Below, piece after piece: positions 47,901-57,237 of a stretch of DNA of 64,000 nucleotides. The notes under the pieces are model-generated. The model saw only the letters and a program-made list of their open reading frames with translations, had not been told where the DNA came from and made no database searches. Position numbers and translations under genes: made by a program. The stretch comes from Coniella vitis (Eukaryota; Ascomycota; Sordariomycetes; Diaporthales; Schizoparmaceae): assembly GCA_011317545.1 (NCBI GenBank), contig WUJK01000015.1, positions 372,001-436,000 of the forward strand, read 5' to 3'. Every line of letters starts with the position of its first letter. Positions within the stretch are counted from its first letter, which is position 1.

Positions 47901-48805
47901 AGGTCGCCCCCCATATTCATTTCGTACATTAGTCTTTGCGTCAGTCGATTCCGCTCTTGCACGCGCTCAATTTGGAACCTTGAGAAGTCCATGCGATTCG
48001 GAAACATGACCTCTAGCTGCTCTTTGCTCAAACCCATCCTTAGGCGACTTCTTACCCTTGCAGCGTTGAGGATATTGTACCGGTCTGCCGCAGGCAGGGA
48101 CTTGAAAAATTCTCCGTCGAAATCAATCTTGCTGAAGTCGTAGAGATTTACATCTTCTCCAGTGTTGAATTGCCGAGCATACTCCTCTAGCTCTTCAACA
48201 CTCATGATTCGAGGGTCATCCGGGCGGCCCATCTGGTCGATACTCGTCTCCAGCTCGGGCAGATGGTACTGATCTTGGCGGAAAAACTTCTTCCTCTCCT
48301 GCTGTCTTTCCGACTTCGCCGTAAACGCCTCCTCAGCATAGACCATGTTCTCCACATCCGGCAGAGCCTCGCCGCCATCTTCCTCGTCCCCCACCAGCCC
48401 TCCAAGCCGAACCCGCTGCGCAGCCTCTTTCCGCTTCACGTTCTCCTCCTCGGCAATGCGCTGCATCTGCACAGCAAGCAGCTTACCCGCCGTGCGAACC
48501 GCATCCTCACGCCGACCTTCGCGCCTGCGCCTGCGACCTTGCAGTGTGGCGCGCTTGAGAGCAGGCGCTCCGCCGTCAAAGACGAAGACGGGCTTGATCC
48601 CGAACCAGAGAAGCTTGCAAATGCGGCGAAAGAAGCCAACTACGTGGCTGTTGCGCAGGGCATTACCTTCCTTGTCGCGCACGGCTTTGAGGAACTGGTA
48701 GATCCAGATGGACGCGTCGACGGCGAGACGCTTCTTGTTGAGCGTGGCGAGGTTGGTCGGGCGCGCTGAGGGGGAGATGACTGTCCACAGGCCTTGGACA
48801 CCCAT
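44999..48805 (-). CDS. rad13: RAD2/XPG structure-specific endonuclease (Rad13)
   Basis: Makes the 3' incision in nucleotide excision repair, in the nucleus. A single exon encodes 1268 residues. The N-nuclease block starts at residue 1 (MGVQGLWTVISPSARP), with metal-binding Asp residues in RLAVDASIWIYQFL and PVFVFDGGAP. A long acidic, disordered spacer follows. It contains a ubiquitin-interacting-like motif, DEDVARAIEMSLKNQHG, near residue 430. The I-nuclease block at about 920-1000 holds PMEAEAQCAEL and GIVTDDSDIFLFGG, and the helix-hairpin-helix contains GSDYTEGIPGIGPVTAVEIL. A PCNA-binding box QSNITRFF lies near residue 1155, and the Lys/Arg-rich tail is a likely nuclear signal. The long spacer separates it from FEN1 and EXO1. 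It shares a 0.7 kb promoter region with the divergent NAA38 gene. Confidence 0.96.
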   Translation of the reverse strand: MGVQGLWTVISPSARPTNLATLNKKRLAVDASIWIYQFLKAVRDKEGNALRNSHVVGFFRRICKLLWFGIKPVFVFDGGAPALKRATLQGRRRRREGRREDAVRTAGKLLAVQMQRIAEEENVKRKEAAQRVRLGGLVGDEEDGGEALPDVENMVYAEEAFTAKSERQQERKKFFRQDQYHLPELETSIDQMGRPDDPRIMSVEELEEYARQFNTGEDVNLYDFSKIDFDGEFFKSLPAADRYNILNAARVRSRLRMGLSKEQLEVMFPNRMDFSRFQIERVQERNRLTQRLMYEMNMGGDLTIAGGGRIAGEKNREYVLVKNDGVEGGYALGVLTQEKDIGEKHKPIDVDALQLRFATRDEGDEEEEWEEDEDFEDVPIEGVNRLPKPKSRLTRPQDEESLFVDNTEHDVDELFEGLKDETELLADEDEDVARAIEMSLKNQHGNMPVSTERSEDMEDVPMPQWEQKAVDNVHMPIKTTHGSMVAHIINNRANAAVPKKKQAESDSDSEGDFKAALAAARRRKKAEAPKSKPKPAAAPAQSNIVNPFAGPLPFEKLNWKTSIKKSQPKTDAEIFKEATDKINDTGGGFSIEIHDGEGQQGEDVDMEGGFEKEPVQDDAPRPLPPWLVHDDRDIREKVKEQQQAQNEINEEDERLAQEQEQLRRRRRQNEIVSIDSSDEDADDVQIIEPPPVEVVSSFRPRKAGITSTNPVVASSPPNDLAARRPNPELTKADGFADSPTEDLVETVVLPEKEKSTSRSPSPDMEFEDVRLPSETLPIELVSAEEIQPADARFFEDCEPPQNERISEEDKESVRARNKSEEPEFEDTPPAASATANVARDDVGMVPEAEVDDALFAEGEYDEFSDPEDEQLLAQLAEEAEEHARFASELNHKPAQQNQEDYERELRQLRNQQKKDRRDADEVTQIMVTECQALLRLFGIPYITAPMEAEAQCAELVHLQLVDGIVTDDSDIFLFGGTRVYKNMFNSNKLVECYLAADLDKELSLPREQLISLAHLLGSDYTEGIPGIGPVTAVEILSEFPGREGLVHFKEWWTEVQSNPNRPKEADAGSTFRRKFRKTNATKLFLPPSFPSPAIYEAYLKPEVDHNPEQFQWGVPDLDGLRRFLMATIGWTQERTDEVLVPVIRDMNRRDIEGTQSNITRFFEGSVGVGAKEAFAPRQRARGSRRMAAAVDKLRANTGKAAPRSTDEVDGGTGAGRKRKTRAVAVVDSEEDHGDDTYIDGDGDAQQQTAVKRTRNQVVSKGKEKRTMV

Positions 48806-49496
48806 GATGGCGGGCGGTGGAAAAGGGCTGACTTGGTTGGGTCTTATGTGATTTGATTGGCGGCTGGAATCGCGATGCCTGTGAAGTGGTTTAGGCAGAT
48901 CGAATTGCCCACTTGGGGACGGGCAGTCTCATCGTAGCTGACGTTCGACAGGTTCTGACTTTCCAACAACACTGCCCAAAGCCAGAGTTTGATGGAAAGG
49001 CAAGATGTCAAAAGAAACAAGGCCAGTCTGTTCTCTTCGTTGGCTATACCATGAAAAAAAAGGCAAAAGAGCATCAAAAAGACATCTGGAATAAGTCATC
49101 CGGCCGGTTGAGGAAGTCGCGTTAGGCTGACGTCCACCTCGGGATTGGTTCGTCGCACAGGGCCCCACCAATGCCGTCATTCAAATCACGAGCCTGTCGC
49201 CCCGTCACGGGGAGAGACACCCGAAGAGCGGGAACAACCAACTGTTATCAGCTATCGGGCCTGATCGGTCAACCCCACCATGAATCGCTCGCTTTAATCC
49301 CAGCTTGAGATGATTACTCCGTTAGCATAACAGCAACTCGCGTGCAACGAAGAGGTGATTAAAGCCACCAGTGCTGGAGGGGATACCTGAGCCGTTCCGA
49401 GGCTGAACAAGCCGCCCCCAGGCTTGAGGAGCCAGACAACAAGGGGACCAATTAGACTAAGGGCATCGACGTCGCGATAACAGAACACAAGAGACA
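48806..49496. promoter_or_regulatory. Divergent promoter region, RAD2 and NAA38
   Basis: 691 bp between the two start codons, which are transcribed away from each other. No coding content seen. Confidence 0.6.
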
Positions 49497-50070
49497 ATGG
49501 CGACGACAGCAGCAGCGTCAGCGGTACCAATAACGTCAGTATCAGGTGCTGATGCGCTCAGCACTCTGCCCTCGCAAGCGAGCATCGAAAAAGCCGAAGC
49601 ACAGTCCTTTCTCTCATCGCTTCTCAACAAAAAGCTGCGCCTGCATACCACCGACGGACGGATGTTCTGGGGCGAGTTCAAGTGCACTGATCCAGTATGT
49701 TTCATACATACCTCTTTCTCTCTCTCTCTCTTCTCTCCCTCTCTGTCTTCCTTTGCTGTTTCCTTGCTTTCTTGTCGCATCCCAGTTATCTTTGTCTTCT
49801 TAAAGATGGTGCAAACATGCTAATAGACCCTTTCCTTCTTCTTCTTGCTATTCACAGGACCGCAACATCGTTCTAGCCTACACGTACGAATATCGCGAAC
49901 CATCCGCCGAGCAACTTGCCGCCGCTGCGGAGAAGAGCGCCGTGGCAGGCGCCAAGACGGTAAAGATGAAGATGACGCATCGGTATCTGGGGCTGGTGGT
50001 TGTGCCCGGTGAGCATGTTGTCAAAATTGAAAAGGAAGAATTTGCGAGTCAGACCAGGAAGGCGTATTAG
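49497..50070 (+). CDS. MAK31: NatC auxiliary subunit NAA38/Mak31 (LSM-domain protein)
   Basis: LSM-fold subunit of the NatC N-terminal acetyltransferase, acting at the ribosome. Two exons, 49497-49694 and 49858-50070, are separated by a 163-bp phase-0 intron (GTATGT donor, TTCACAG acceptor) and encode 136 residues. The Sm1-like block is FLSSLLNKKLRLHTTDGRMF and WGEFKCTDP, continuing after the intron DRNIVLAYTYEYRE; the Sm2-like block is HRYLGLVVVPGEHVVKIE. The CTDxDxN pattern and the PGxHxVxIE ending fit NAA38 better than the spliceosomal LSm1-8 proteins. Residues 1-35 are an Ala/Ser-rich extension. Confidence 0.84.
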
Positions 50071-50573
50071 ATGAAGAGAGTGATGGTGTGTTGTAAGAAC
50101 AGGTCGAATGATATACGGCGTGCAGTATACCCAGAATGGAAGATGAATGACGACTACCAGCTGTAAAGACCGAGTTGAATGAGCAAGGGTGGGCTGCGAA
50201 AGGTGGAGGCTATCGAAAGGATACTCGAGATGCCGTAAGCCGTCCCGATGACCTGATGGATAACTCAAGCGCGCATTACAGAATTCCATTACGCTACAGG
50301 CTATCACTCTGTGATGCTGAAATGACCAGGCACTTTCAGCACAACACGAATTCCAAGGTATCCATCATTGTCATTAATTCTCGTGCTCTTGTATCCTGTG
50401 TATCCTTTTGCAAGAAAACAGAATCTCATCAACCTCCTGTGATGATTGGAAACTCCCATCGGATCCAAAAGCAACACATATTATGTACTACCGTTATTAG
50501 AACATTAAGCTGTTAAATCAGTGTGGTTTTTCCTTCTTCTGCCAAGATCCGAGTTCCCCTTGAACATAGCAGC
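50071..50573. other. Convergent 3' region, NAA38 and PIL1
   Basis: 503 bp between the two stop codons. Nothing beyond 3' flanks seen. Confidence 0.6.
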
Positions 50574-51979
50574 TCATGCCGCAATGGCCTCGTGTGTTCG
50601 TCCACGGTGCTCGCCATTGAGCCCGTTGTCGCTGCCAGCGATCTCGTCTTCTTCATCCTCATCCTCGTCATCCGAGTTGTCATACTCATTATGATGTTGA
50701 CCAGCTGGTACCCAGGAGTCGCGGTCGTTAAGCGGAGCATCTTGAGCCGAGAGGTCGTGCCCGCCTTCGCTGCGTGCCTTGATGTTGTTTCGGCGCCGAG
50801 TCGACAGGGTTCGAGCGCGAACAGACAACTTGGAGTTGACGGCGGCATTTTGCGTGACCCAGTTGGTGAGCGCATCTTCGCAGTCTTGAATAATGGCCTT
50901 GCTGGCCTCGTATCCATCGTATGCAGCTCGAGTCTCGCCGGGTGTGACCGGGGTATCATCAATCAATTCCAACAGATGCTTGCCATAACCAGCAATAATC
51001 GCAACCTTTTCGCAGTGCTCGCGCAGAGCATCGAATTGGTATGTGTAGGCGGCCTTGATCTTCTCTCTCGTTATATTGGAAAGTTGCGCCTCGGCGACCA
51101 GCGACTCGGCCTCGGCGCGGACGAGTTCCTGCTCCAGGACAACGATCTTGGGTGAATTTGGCTCTTTGTACTTTAGCTGGGCAATCTGGTCCGTAATCTT
51201 TTGTTTCCCTATAATGAAGATCAGTTAAACATGACTCGCTCTCGACGCCGAGATTCTCTGGAACACTCACTGTCCCTGCTTGGTTGAACGGAAGCCTCAA
51301 TATTCCTGATGCTCTTGACAGTCACGCGGTATTGGTCATAGCGGTCGACATATTGATCTTCGAGCTCGCCAATCTCATAGAGCAACACACCAAGCTTGTC
51401 GGTTACATCAGAGACGTCTTCATCGCAGGCCTCACCCCAAATGGACAGTTGTTGCTGGCAGAAAAGGCAGCGTTAGACAACAGAATTGGGTGACGATAGG
51501 GCAGGTATAGCCATTGGATAACACATACAGCGACTTCCATACGCTCCTTGGCGACTGTTTCAAGCGAGCGCATGACATTCTTTTCCATCTTAACGAGCTG
51601 CGACAGCTTCTTGGCCAGATCCGGGCCATAGGCGCCGGCTGTCTTTGCACGCAGAGCATGACCTAGATAACCTGTCAACCAAGACAATCGATGAGCGTCA
51701 AAAGCATCGCTGGGCTGATGGTGCTGGAGGATCCATGGCGGTCTTGCAGTCGGCGACAAAGCGCAGAGCGTACGTACCGAAACCACCTCGGCCAAAGAGG
51801 CGGCCAGACTTTGTGCTCGAGGGAGGCGGCGGAGGGTTCTGAAAAGAAGCAGGTTCAGCGGGCGGGCCTCATTGGTTGAAGATGGCCATGTGGATAGCGG
51901 GTGAGCAAAGCACAGTACTGACCTGGATCTGAGACGCGGTGGGCGCTCTCGTCTGGCGCATAGAATATGTGCGATGCAT
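50574..51979 (-). CDS. PIL1: Eisosome core protein PIL1/LSP1
   Basis: Structural BAR-domain protein that forms eisosomes, the furrow-like plasma-membrane domains linked to sphingolipid signalling. Five exons, 51923-51979, 51778-51838, 51529-51671, 51271-51454 and 50574-51208 (minus), give 359 residues with agreeing phases. The start is MHRTYSMRQTRAPTASQIQ, and SGRLFGRGGFGYLGHALR follows after two short exons. The BAR core spans about 40-265: DLAKKLSQLVKMEKNVMRSL, then QLSIWGEACDEDVSDVTDKL, then the Ile-Arg-Asn-Ile-Glu segment and HLLELIDDTPVTPGETR. The C-terminus is acidic (DDEDEDEEDE). A single gene cannot tell PIL1 from its paralogue LSP1. The promoter faces KMT6. Confidence 0.95.
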
Positions 51980-53081
51980 GGTGGGCAGCCGAGAAAGATC
52001 ACGAAACGGGTATGTGATGCGCGAGTGGGTGGGGCTCGGATGCACCTCGCTTGAGACTGGAGAAGGGAGATAGCTTGTATGATATAGGACGATCCAAAAG
52101 GGAATGAGTGTGGGATAGGAGCGAAGCAAAAAGATGATCAGCAATACGTCAGTAGACCTCAATCAGGACAGTTTCTTTTTTTTTGTCTTTTGCGGAGAGA
52201 AGCAGACGGTAGACAGTGTGTGATGTGTGATTGGGGAAGGCAATGGGGATGCACGAGCACGTTTTGAAGGCATGGGAAAGGGCGGAGAGGAATGGGGGCT
52301 CCTAAGCGTGAAGAGAGATTCGAAAACATCCGACGTCATCTGGTGTCGTCTGAGCGAGGCTGTGGATGCAGTTTGGGCTAGTGGCTACTTTGGGGTCTGC
52401 TAGTGGCTCCACCGATTGTTAGCGTTGTTGTCCATAGTACCACGTACTGTCATGTACTAGGTACCGCCGTGGCCCGACCCTCTCAGGTGTTCAGCAGCAA
52501 TACATTGTATACGACCTACGAATGCACTGGCTTTACAGCGTGAGCCTGTACTATGGCAATGTGGCGCTCAGGCGTAGTCCGAAACATTTGGCAGCAAGTC
52601 GACCCTGCATGCACGCTATATACTAAGCAATAGCGCTGTCTGTAAGTGTGCGCAGCATTTAACACAGCACACCCCCAGTATGACGTATTTGAAGCTATCC
52701 ATATTCAGGGGTAGGCACTGGTAGCTCCTTCGGCACGGTCGCCGTGCTTCCCGACAACACTCGGCCTACGAGGTCGGCACTCTGCCAGGTTGCAGTAGTC
52801 CGTTGGAAGCAACTGTTGCTGCCATGTTTCAGCAATATGACTGGCTTCCCATTTATGTACATGGCAGATGATGATATGGCGTTTGGCCACTACCTGGTCC
52901 GTGGAAGGATTGGGCTTGTCAGGCGCATGAGCATAGATAGAAGACGGGTGGTTTCATGGTCCCTGATCAACGTGTAGCAACTTTCTCTACCCACTTTCAA
53001 GCTATCACATATCTGGGAATTTGCAGGGCGTGCAACAAGCCTGAAGTACCTAGGTACTCACAGATACTATGGTATACTAAG

Positions 53082-53111
53082 TACATAGTAGTACATAGTA
53101 TGTACTATGTA
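53082..53111. repeat. TACATAGTA tandem plus inverted copy
   Basis: TACATAGTA occurs at 53082-53090 and 53092-53100, followed after TG by the inverted copy TACTATGTA at 53103-53111. The last two form a 9-bp-arm inverted repeat, the same as at 3778-3796 but with a 2-nt centre. Confidence 0.9.
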
Positions 53112-53484
53112 ATCGAGCCTTACCCCTAACCCTTGCCCAGATCCTGGCTGCCTGGGCTTAATGACAATCGCCCCTGCCCTTGGCGATTGGCTGCATTCCA
53201 ACCGCAGCGCGTTGACATCTCGCCCTGCAACTTTGTGTTGACGCGCTGCAAAATCAGCGGCGCAACCGCAACCATCCAGAGGCTGACGGTGGGTCTAATC
53301 CCCTCTTCCTGCATCACTACAGGTCAGATACACTTCTGTTCCCGCAAGATTGTTCTAGAGAATTCCACGTACTAACCATTGTCACACCAGTAAGCAGCGC
53401 AGCTCGTTGCAATCACCTACTTATCCGTCAAAGACCGTCCAGAATCGCGTTCCAGCTGCCTTCACGGTCACGTGAGGTCCAGCA

Positions 53485-53520
53485 ATGGCGATGGTTGTGA
53501 CAGCCGGCACCGACTTGTAG
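53485..53520 (+). promoter_or_regulatory. Candidate upstream ORF in the KMT6 leader
   Basis: ATG at 53485 starts an 11-codon frame (MAMVVTAGTDL) ending in TAG at 53518-53520, 165 bp before the KMT6 start. It matters only if transcription starts upstream of it. Confidence 0.35.
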
Positions 53521-53588
53521 ACTTGGGATCGCGTGGGAGGAGGCATATTGCCGGGACGCTTACGGATCATCGCGGCCGACCAGCTTGA

Positions 53589-53590
<2 letters not shown>

Positions 53591-53611
<21 letters not shown>
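53591..53611 (+). repeat. (CAG)7 microsatellite in the KMT6 leader
   Basis: Perfect trinucleotide run followed by CAA units, 75 bp before the KMT6 ATG. The frame of KMT6 is open here but has no ATG, so it is treated as leader. Confidence 0.85.
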
Positions 53612-53620
<9 letters not shown>

Positions 53621-53685
53621 CGATAACAACGACAACAGCGACATCATCAATTACACTAACACGAACCCGCCATTGCTGTGAGAGA

Positions 53686-56600
53686 ATGGATGTAGTGGAC
53701 CTGCTTGCAGACGACAGCGATTTCACCAGGATGCTCAGCGCAGAATCACTCAAGAGGCCGATCGGTTCCCCCTTATCCTCAACGACGCGGTTTTCAGAAA
53801 GCCGCTTCCAGCTCCAAGAGTCACCAGGAACTACCCGCCCCCCAGACTCTGCCCCGGGCTCATCTCCTGCCGGGCCCAACCACCACCAGCCTCCGCCGCC
53901 GCCAACAGGCTTCAGCCACCCCTTCGCACCATCCCAGATGGGTCAAAATAACTCTAGGACAGTTAGACCTTATACTGCCTCCACTGCGGCGAGCCACGAC
54001 ACTGCAAACTCATGCCGGTCAGCAACCCAGACCTCGTATCCGTCGCAAAGTATGGCGCTGCGCAACACCTCGACTCCTCCCAAGGCTTCCGCTACTTCTG
54101 GCTCGAAATCGGAATCGCACCATGACCTGCAGACCGCACATTCCAAAGAGTGGTCCTTGGAGAAGATTGAGAGCTCACTCTTCAACCTGACCAAGGAACT
54201 GGATCGCAACCATGCCAAGCTCGTCCACTACAGTCTGCGGACCGCAATACAGCAAAAGGCTCCAGAGCGGCGTCATGTGAGCGCTACGGTCGACCTAGCG
54301 GACCTGAAAGCGCCTGCTGCATCAGCCGATTCCCAGGAGAGGGGTGAAAACATCATGAAGGTGGCCCTCAAGGTGCACAAGGATGACAAATCGGCTCGCG
54401 TCAATACAGGACGAAAAGCAATGTTGTACGAGGTCACCCGCATCAAGACTGGCAAGGAGCGCGTTCCGAGGTACAGAGTGCATCACATTGAGCTTTCTCG
54501 CAATGTTTTATCGCCAAATACGTCGCTCAAGTTCATTCCGCATCTACGTGATATGCAGGAGCATGAAGTGACCATGTATAACCGTTGGATTAGTGAGCTG
54601 CAAGCGATGGACACCTTGTCTGGCTTCAAGGACCAGCCGTTCAACAGGGACGAAAAGGCCAGTAAGATGCTTCACGAGGAGACAGCTGTCGAGGTTTCAC
54701 TCTATATTGACCGTTGGATCACAAAATTGGGCCTTGAGGACTGCAGCAAGTCGAGCCTCGTCCGATACATGGCAGGCCAATCAGAAAACAATGATAGAAT
54801 GACACCTCGCCAAAAGAGCAGCATCATCAACATGCTCAGTGAAGAGGTCGCCTCTCCACGGGCCGTCAAGGCTGCCAAGATGTTTACAGATGCATTCAAC
54901 AATCTTTGGAGGCATACTGGTCTGACACTCAAGGATGTCCTCGTCCATGATGAAGCTGTTGAAGCCGTTGTTGAGAACAAGAAGCTTGTCAAGGACAGCA
55001 AAGCTGATACTGAGCAGCAAGGCGCCGAACAGCTATTGAACTCGGTCGAGAGTAATCTCTTGACATACACGATTCTCGGCTGCTTGTATTGCTATGCACA
55101 TTCCTGTGAGCATGGAGATCATGACAGAGACAATCGCCGGCGACCCATTGGAGTTGAGCTCGTTGGGCACTTTGGCGGATTAATCAAACCAAAGCTCGCA
55201 AACGCTCTGCTGGGACCGGCCCAAGACAAGCCCATGGTGGCTTGCCGCAATGAGTGCTGGATCCACTACCAGGACGGCAACGCCTACTTCCCGACCAAGC
55301 CATGGACTGAAGACGAGATCCTTCTATTCAAGGGACTATTTATTGCCCTGGGTGCAACCAACTTGCATTTGCCATGTCTTGCCTCAGCGCTACTAGGTCG
55401 CCATTGTTGGGATGTATATCGCAAAAAGCTTCAGCTTGATTTGGATGACCGGCCTCTGCGCCAGCTGGCCGAAGCGACACCACCTCCGCCCGACAAGGTC
55501 AAAGCTGTCCCGTGGTATGACCGTTTCCGCAAAGAATTGAAACAGGACTGGCAGGACCAGCTGAATGCGCACGACTTCACGCGCCGAGAAGTGAGGGACC
55601 CGTGCAGCCACGACGGCCCATGCGACAAAGGTTGCCCGTGTGTAGACGCCAAGCTCCTCTGTGACAGGTTCTGCCGCTGCACAGCTGAGACTTGCGCTTA
55701 CAAGTACACTGGATGCGCATGCGGTGCTAATGGCAAGACTTGTCTGCAACAGAAAGTCGCTGGTCGCCCTTGCATTTGTGTCCAGCTTAACCGAGAGTGT
55801 GACCCTGTGCTGTGTTCAGGGTGTGGCGCTAGAGAGAGAGCAGACCCGGTGAATGCTCAGGATTCGATCTTACACGCAACAGGCTGCCAAAATGTCGCCC
55901 TCCAGCGCGGGGTCTCCAAATCTGTTTTATTAGGAGAATCCCAGATCGAGGATTGCGGTTATGGTCTGTTCGCAGCAGAGGATATTGCTCAGGATGAATT
56001 CATTATCGAATACGTTGGAGAGCTCATTTCCCACGACGAGGGTGTGCGCCGTGAAGCGCGCCGTGGAGATGTCTTTGACGAGAGCAGCCACAGCAGCTAC
56101 TTGTTCACTCTACTGGACTATGAGGGCATATGGGTCGACGCTGCTATATATGGCAATTTGAGTCGGTACATCAACCATGGCTCCGCGACCGAAGAAAAGA
56201 CCGGTGGCAAGCGGGACAACATTATTCCGCAAATCCTGTATGTGAATGGGGATTTTCGCATCAAATTCAGGGCTTTGCGCGACATCAAGACAGGCGAAGA
56301 ACTCTTTTTCAACTATGGTGAAAACTTTGGTAACCTTACCAAAAAGCTTCTGGACGCCAACAGCCCAGTGCGTGCAACAAAACGTGGCACTAACGGGGGC
56401 AGGGGTGGCCGCGGTGGCCGTGGTGGCCGCGGTCGCGGTGGTCGCGGTGGTCGCGGTGGTCGAGGCAGAGGCGGCGTCAAGGTCCACGCTGAGTCTAAGA
56501 AGGCCGCACGGGCGGCGATCCGCGACAAACATGGCGACACCTCATCTGAACCACCCACCTTTCTGGAGCAGGACGATGAACACGATGACGATTTTGATCC

Positions 56601-57237
56601 TTCGCGGCGCGTGAAAGCGAAGCCCGGAGGGGCTATGGTCGGTAATCGTGGAGGCCGCAAGCGGAAGCTCAAGCAGATGGCCGAATATGATTCTACAGAC
56701 CCGGAAACCTACGGCACTCCTCGGCCTCGGGGGCAAGCAAGTAAACGAGCCAAGACTCGAAATCGTGGCGGTGGAGTTACTAGACGCGGCGGAAGGGGAG
56801 GGCGAGCGGCCAAGGGCCCTAGTTCCGTGACGACCACCGCTGCGTTTGCTTTGAACGATGATTCAGAACATACTATCGAAGACCCAGTGGTTCCCGTCAT
56901 CCACGAGTCACCACATGCGATTCTGGGAACCCCTAGTAGTAGGACCGGTCGCAGCACACGACGCCGTCATGTAGAACTTGAGGCTGATCCTGCACCACAA
57001 GCGGCCGCGCCGCGATCTGGTAGCAGCCATCAAAGCCCTAGTTTGAAGAGAGTCGGCCGGTGGATCCGAGATTCGGACGACAGTTTATCGGATTTCGGCG
57101 ACGAGCAGCAATCGCCCACTCCGAGCAGGCGTCGTGGGCAATCCACCGAGGAACGCAGCATAGATGGCACGAGCCCAGCGGGTCGTACCCAACGCCATAG
57201 ACAGAAGCCAGCTAGGTACCGCGATTCGGAAGAGTAG
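53686..57237 (+). CDS. KMT6: KMT6/Enhancer-of-zeste histone H3K27 methyltransferase
   Basis: Catalytic subunit of Polycomb repressive complex 2, which silences facultative heterochromatin including many fungal secondary-metabolite and effector genes. A single exon encodes 1183 residues; 53686 is the first ATG in the frame. The cysteine-rich CXC/pre-SET block lies at about 640-715 (DPCSHDGPCDKGCPC, CRCTAETCAYKYTGCACG). The SET domain lies at about 745-885: IEDCGYGLFAAEDI, FIIEYVGELIS, NLSRYINHG and TGEELFFNYGENFGNL. In place of the animal NHSxxPN motif the sequence is NHGSATEEKTGG, a divergence typical of fungal forms. Unusual is the tail: residues about 899-930 are an Arg-Gly-Gly array, and the following 250 residues are basic and disordered. 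A frame-compatible open stretch with a Myb-like segment continues directly after the TAG. Confidence 0.95.
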   Translation: MDVVDLLADDSDFTRMLSAESLKRPIGSPLSSTTRFSESRFQLQESPGTTRPPDSAPGSSPAGPNHHQPPPPPTGFSHPFAPSQMGQNNSRTVRPYTASTAASHDTANSCRSATQTSYPSQSMALRNTSTPPKASATSGSKSESHHDLQTAHSKEWSLEKIESSLFNLTKELDRNHAKLVHYSLRTAIQQKAPERRHVSATVDLADLKAPAASADSQERGENIMKVALKVHKDDKSARVNTGRKAMLYEVTRIKTGKERVPRYRVHHIELSRNVLSPNTSLKFIPHLRDMQEHEVTMYNRWISELQAMDTLSGFKDQPFNRDEKASKMLHEETAVEVSLYIDRWITKLGLEDCSKSSLVRYMAGQSENNDRMTPRQKSSIINMLSEEVASPRAVKAAKMFTDAFNNLWRHTGLTLKDVLVHDEAVEAVVENKKLVKDSKADTEQQGAEQLLNSVESNLLTYTILGCLYCYAHSCEHGDHDRDNRRRPIGVELVGHFGGLIKPKLANALLGPAQDKPMVACRNECWIHYQDGNAYFPTKPWTEDEILLFKGLFIALGATNLHLPCLASALLGRHCWDVYRKKLQLDLDDRPLRQLAEATPPPPDKVKAVPWYDRFRKELKQDWQDQLNAHDFTRREVRDPCSHDGPCDKGCPCVDAKLLCDRFCRCTAETCAYKYTGCACGANGKTCLQQKVAGRPCICVQLNRECDPVLCSGCGARERADPVNAQDSILHATGCQNVALQRGVSKSVLLGESQIEDCGYGLFAAEDIAQDEFIIEYVGELISHDEGVRREARRGDVFDESSHSSYLFTLLDYEGIWVDAAIYGNLSRYINHGSATEEKTGGKRDNIIPQILYVNGDFRIKFRALRDIKTGEELFFNYGENFGNLTKKLLDANSPVRATKRGTNGGRGGRGGRGGRGRGGRGGRGGRGRGGVKVHAESKKAARAAIRDKHGDTSSEPPTFLEQDDEHDDDFDPSRRVKAKPGGAMVGNRGGRKRKLKQMAEYDSTDPETYGTPRPRGQASKRAKTRNRGGGVTRRGGRGGRAAKGPSSVTTTAAFALNDDSEHTIEDPVVPVIHESPHAILGTPSSRTGRSTRRRHVELEADPAPQAAAPRSGSSHQSPSLKRVGRWIRDSDDSLSDFGDEQQSPTPSRRRGQSTEERSIDGTSPAGRTQRHRQKPARYRDSEE

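Larger units (their letters stand above)
51980..53685. other. Divergent promoter region, PIL1 and KMT6
   Basis: 1.7 kb holding the PIL1 promoter on the left and the KMT6 promoter and leader on the right. It includes the TACATAGTA cluster near 53.1 kb, TACCTAGGTA at 53047-53056, a short upstream ORF at 53485 and a CAG repeat at 53591. No further gene seen. Confidence 0.6.
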
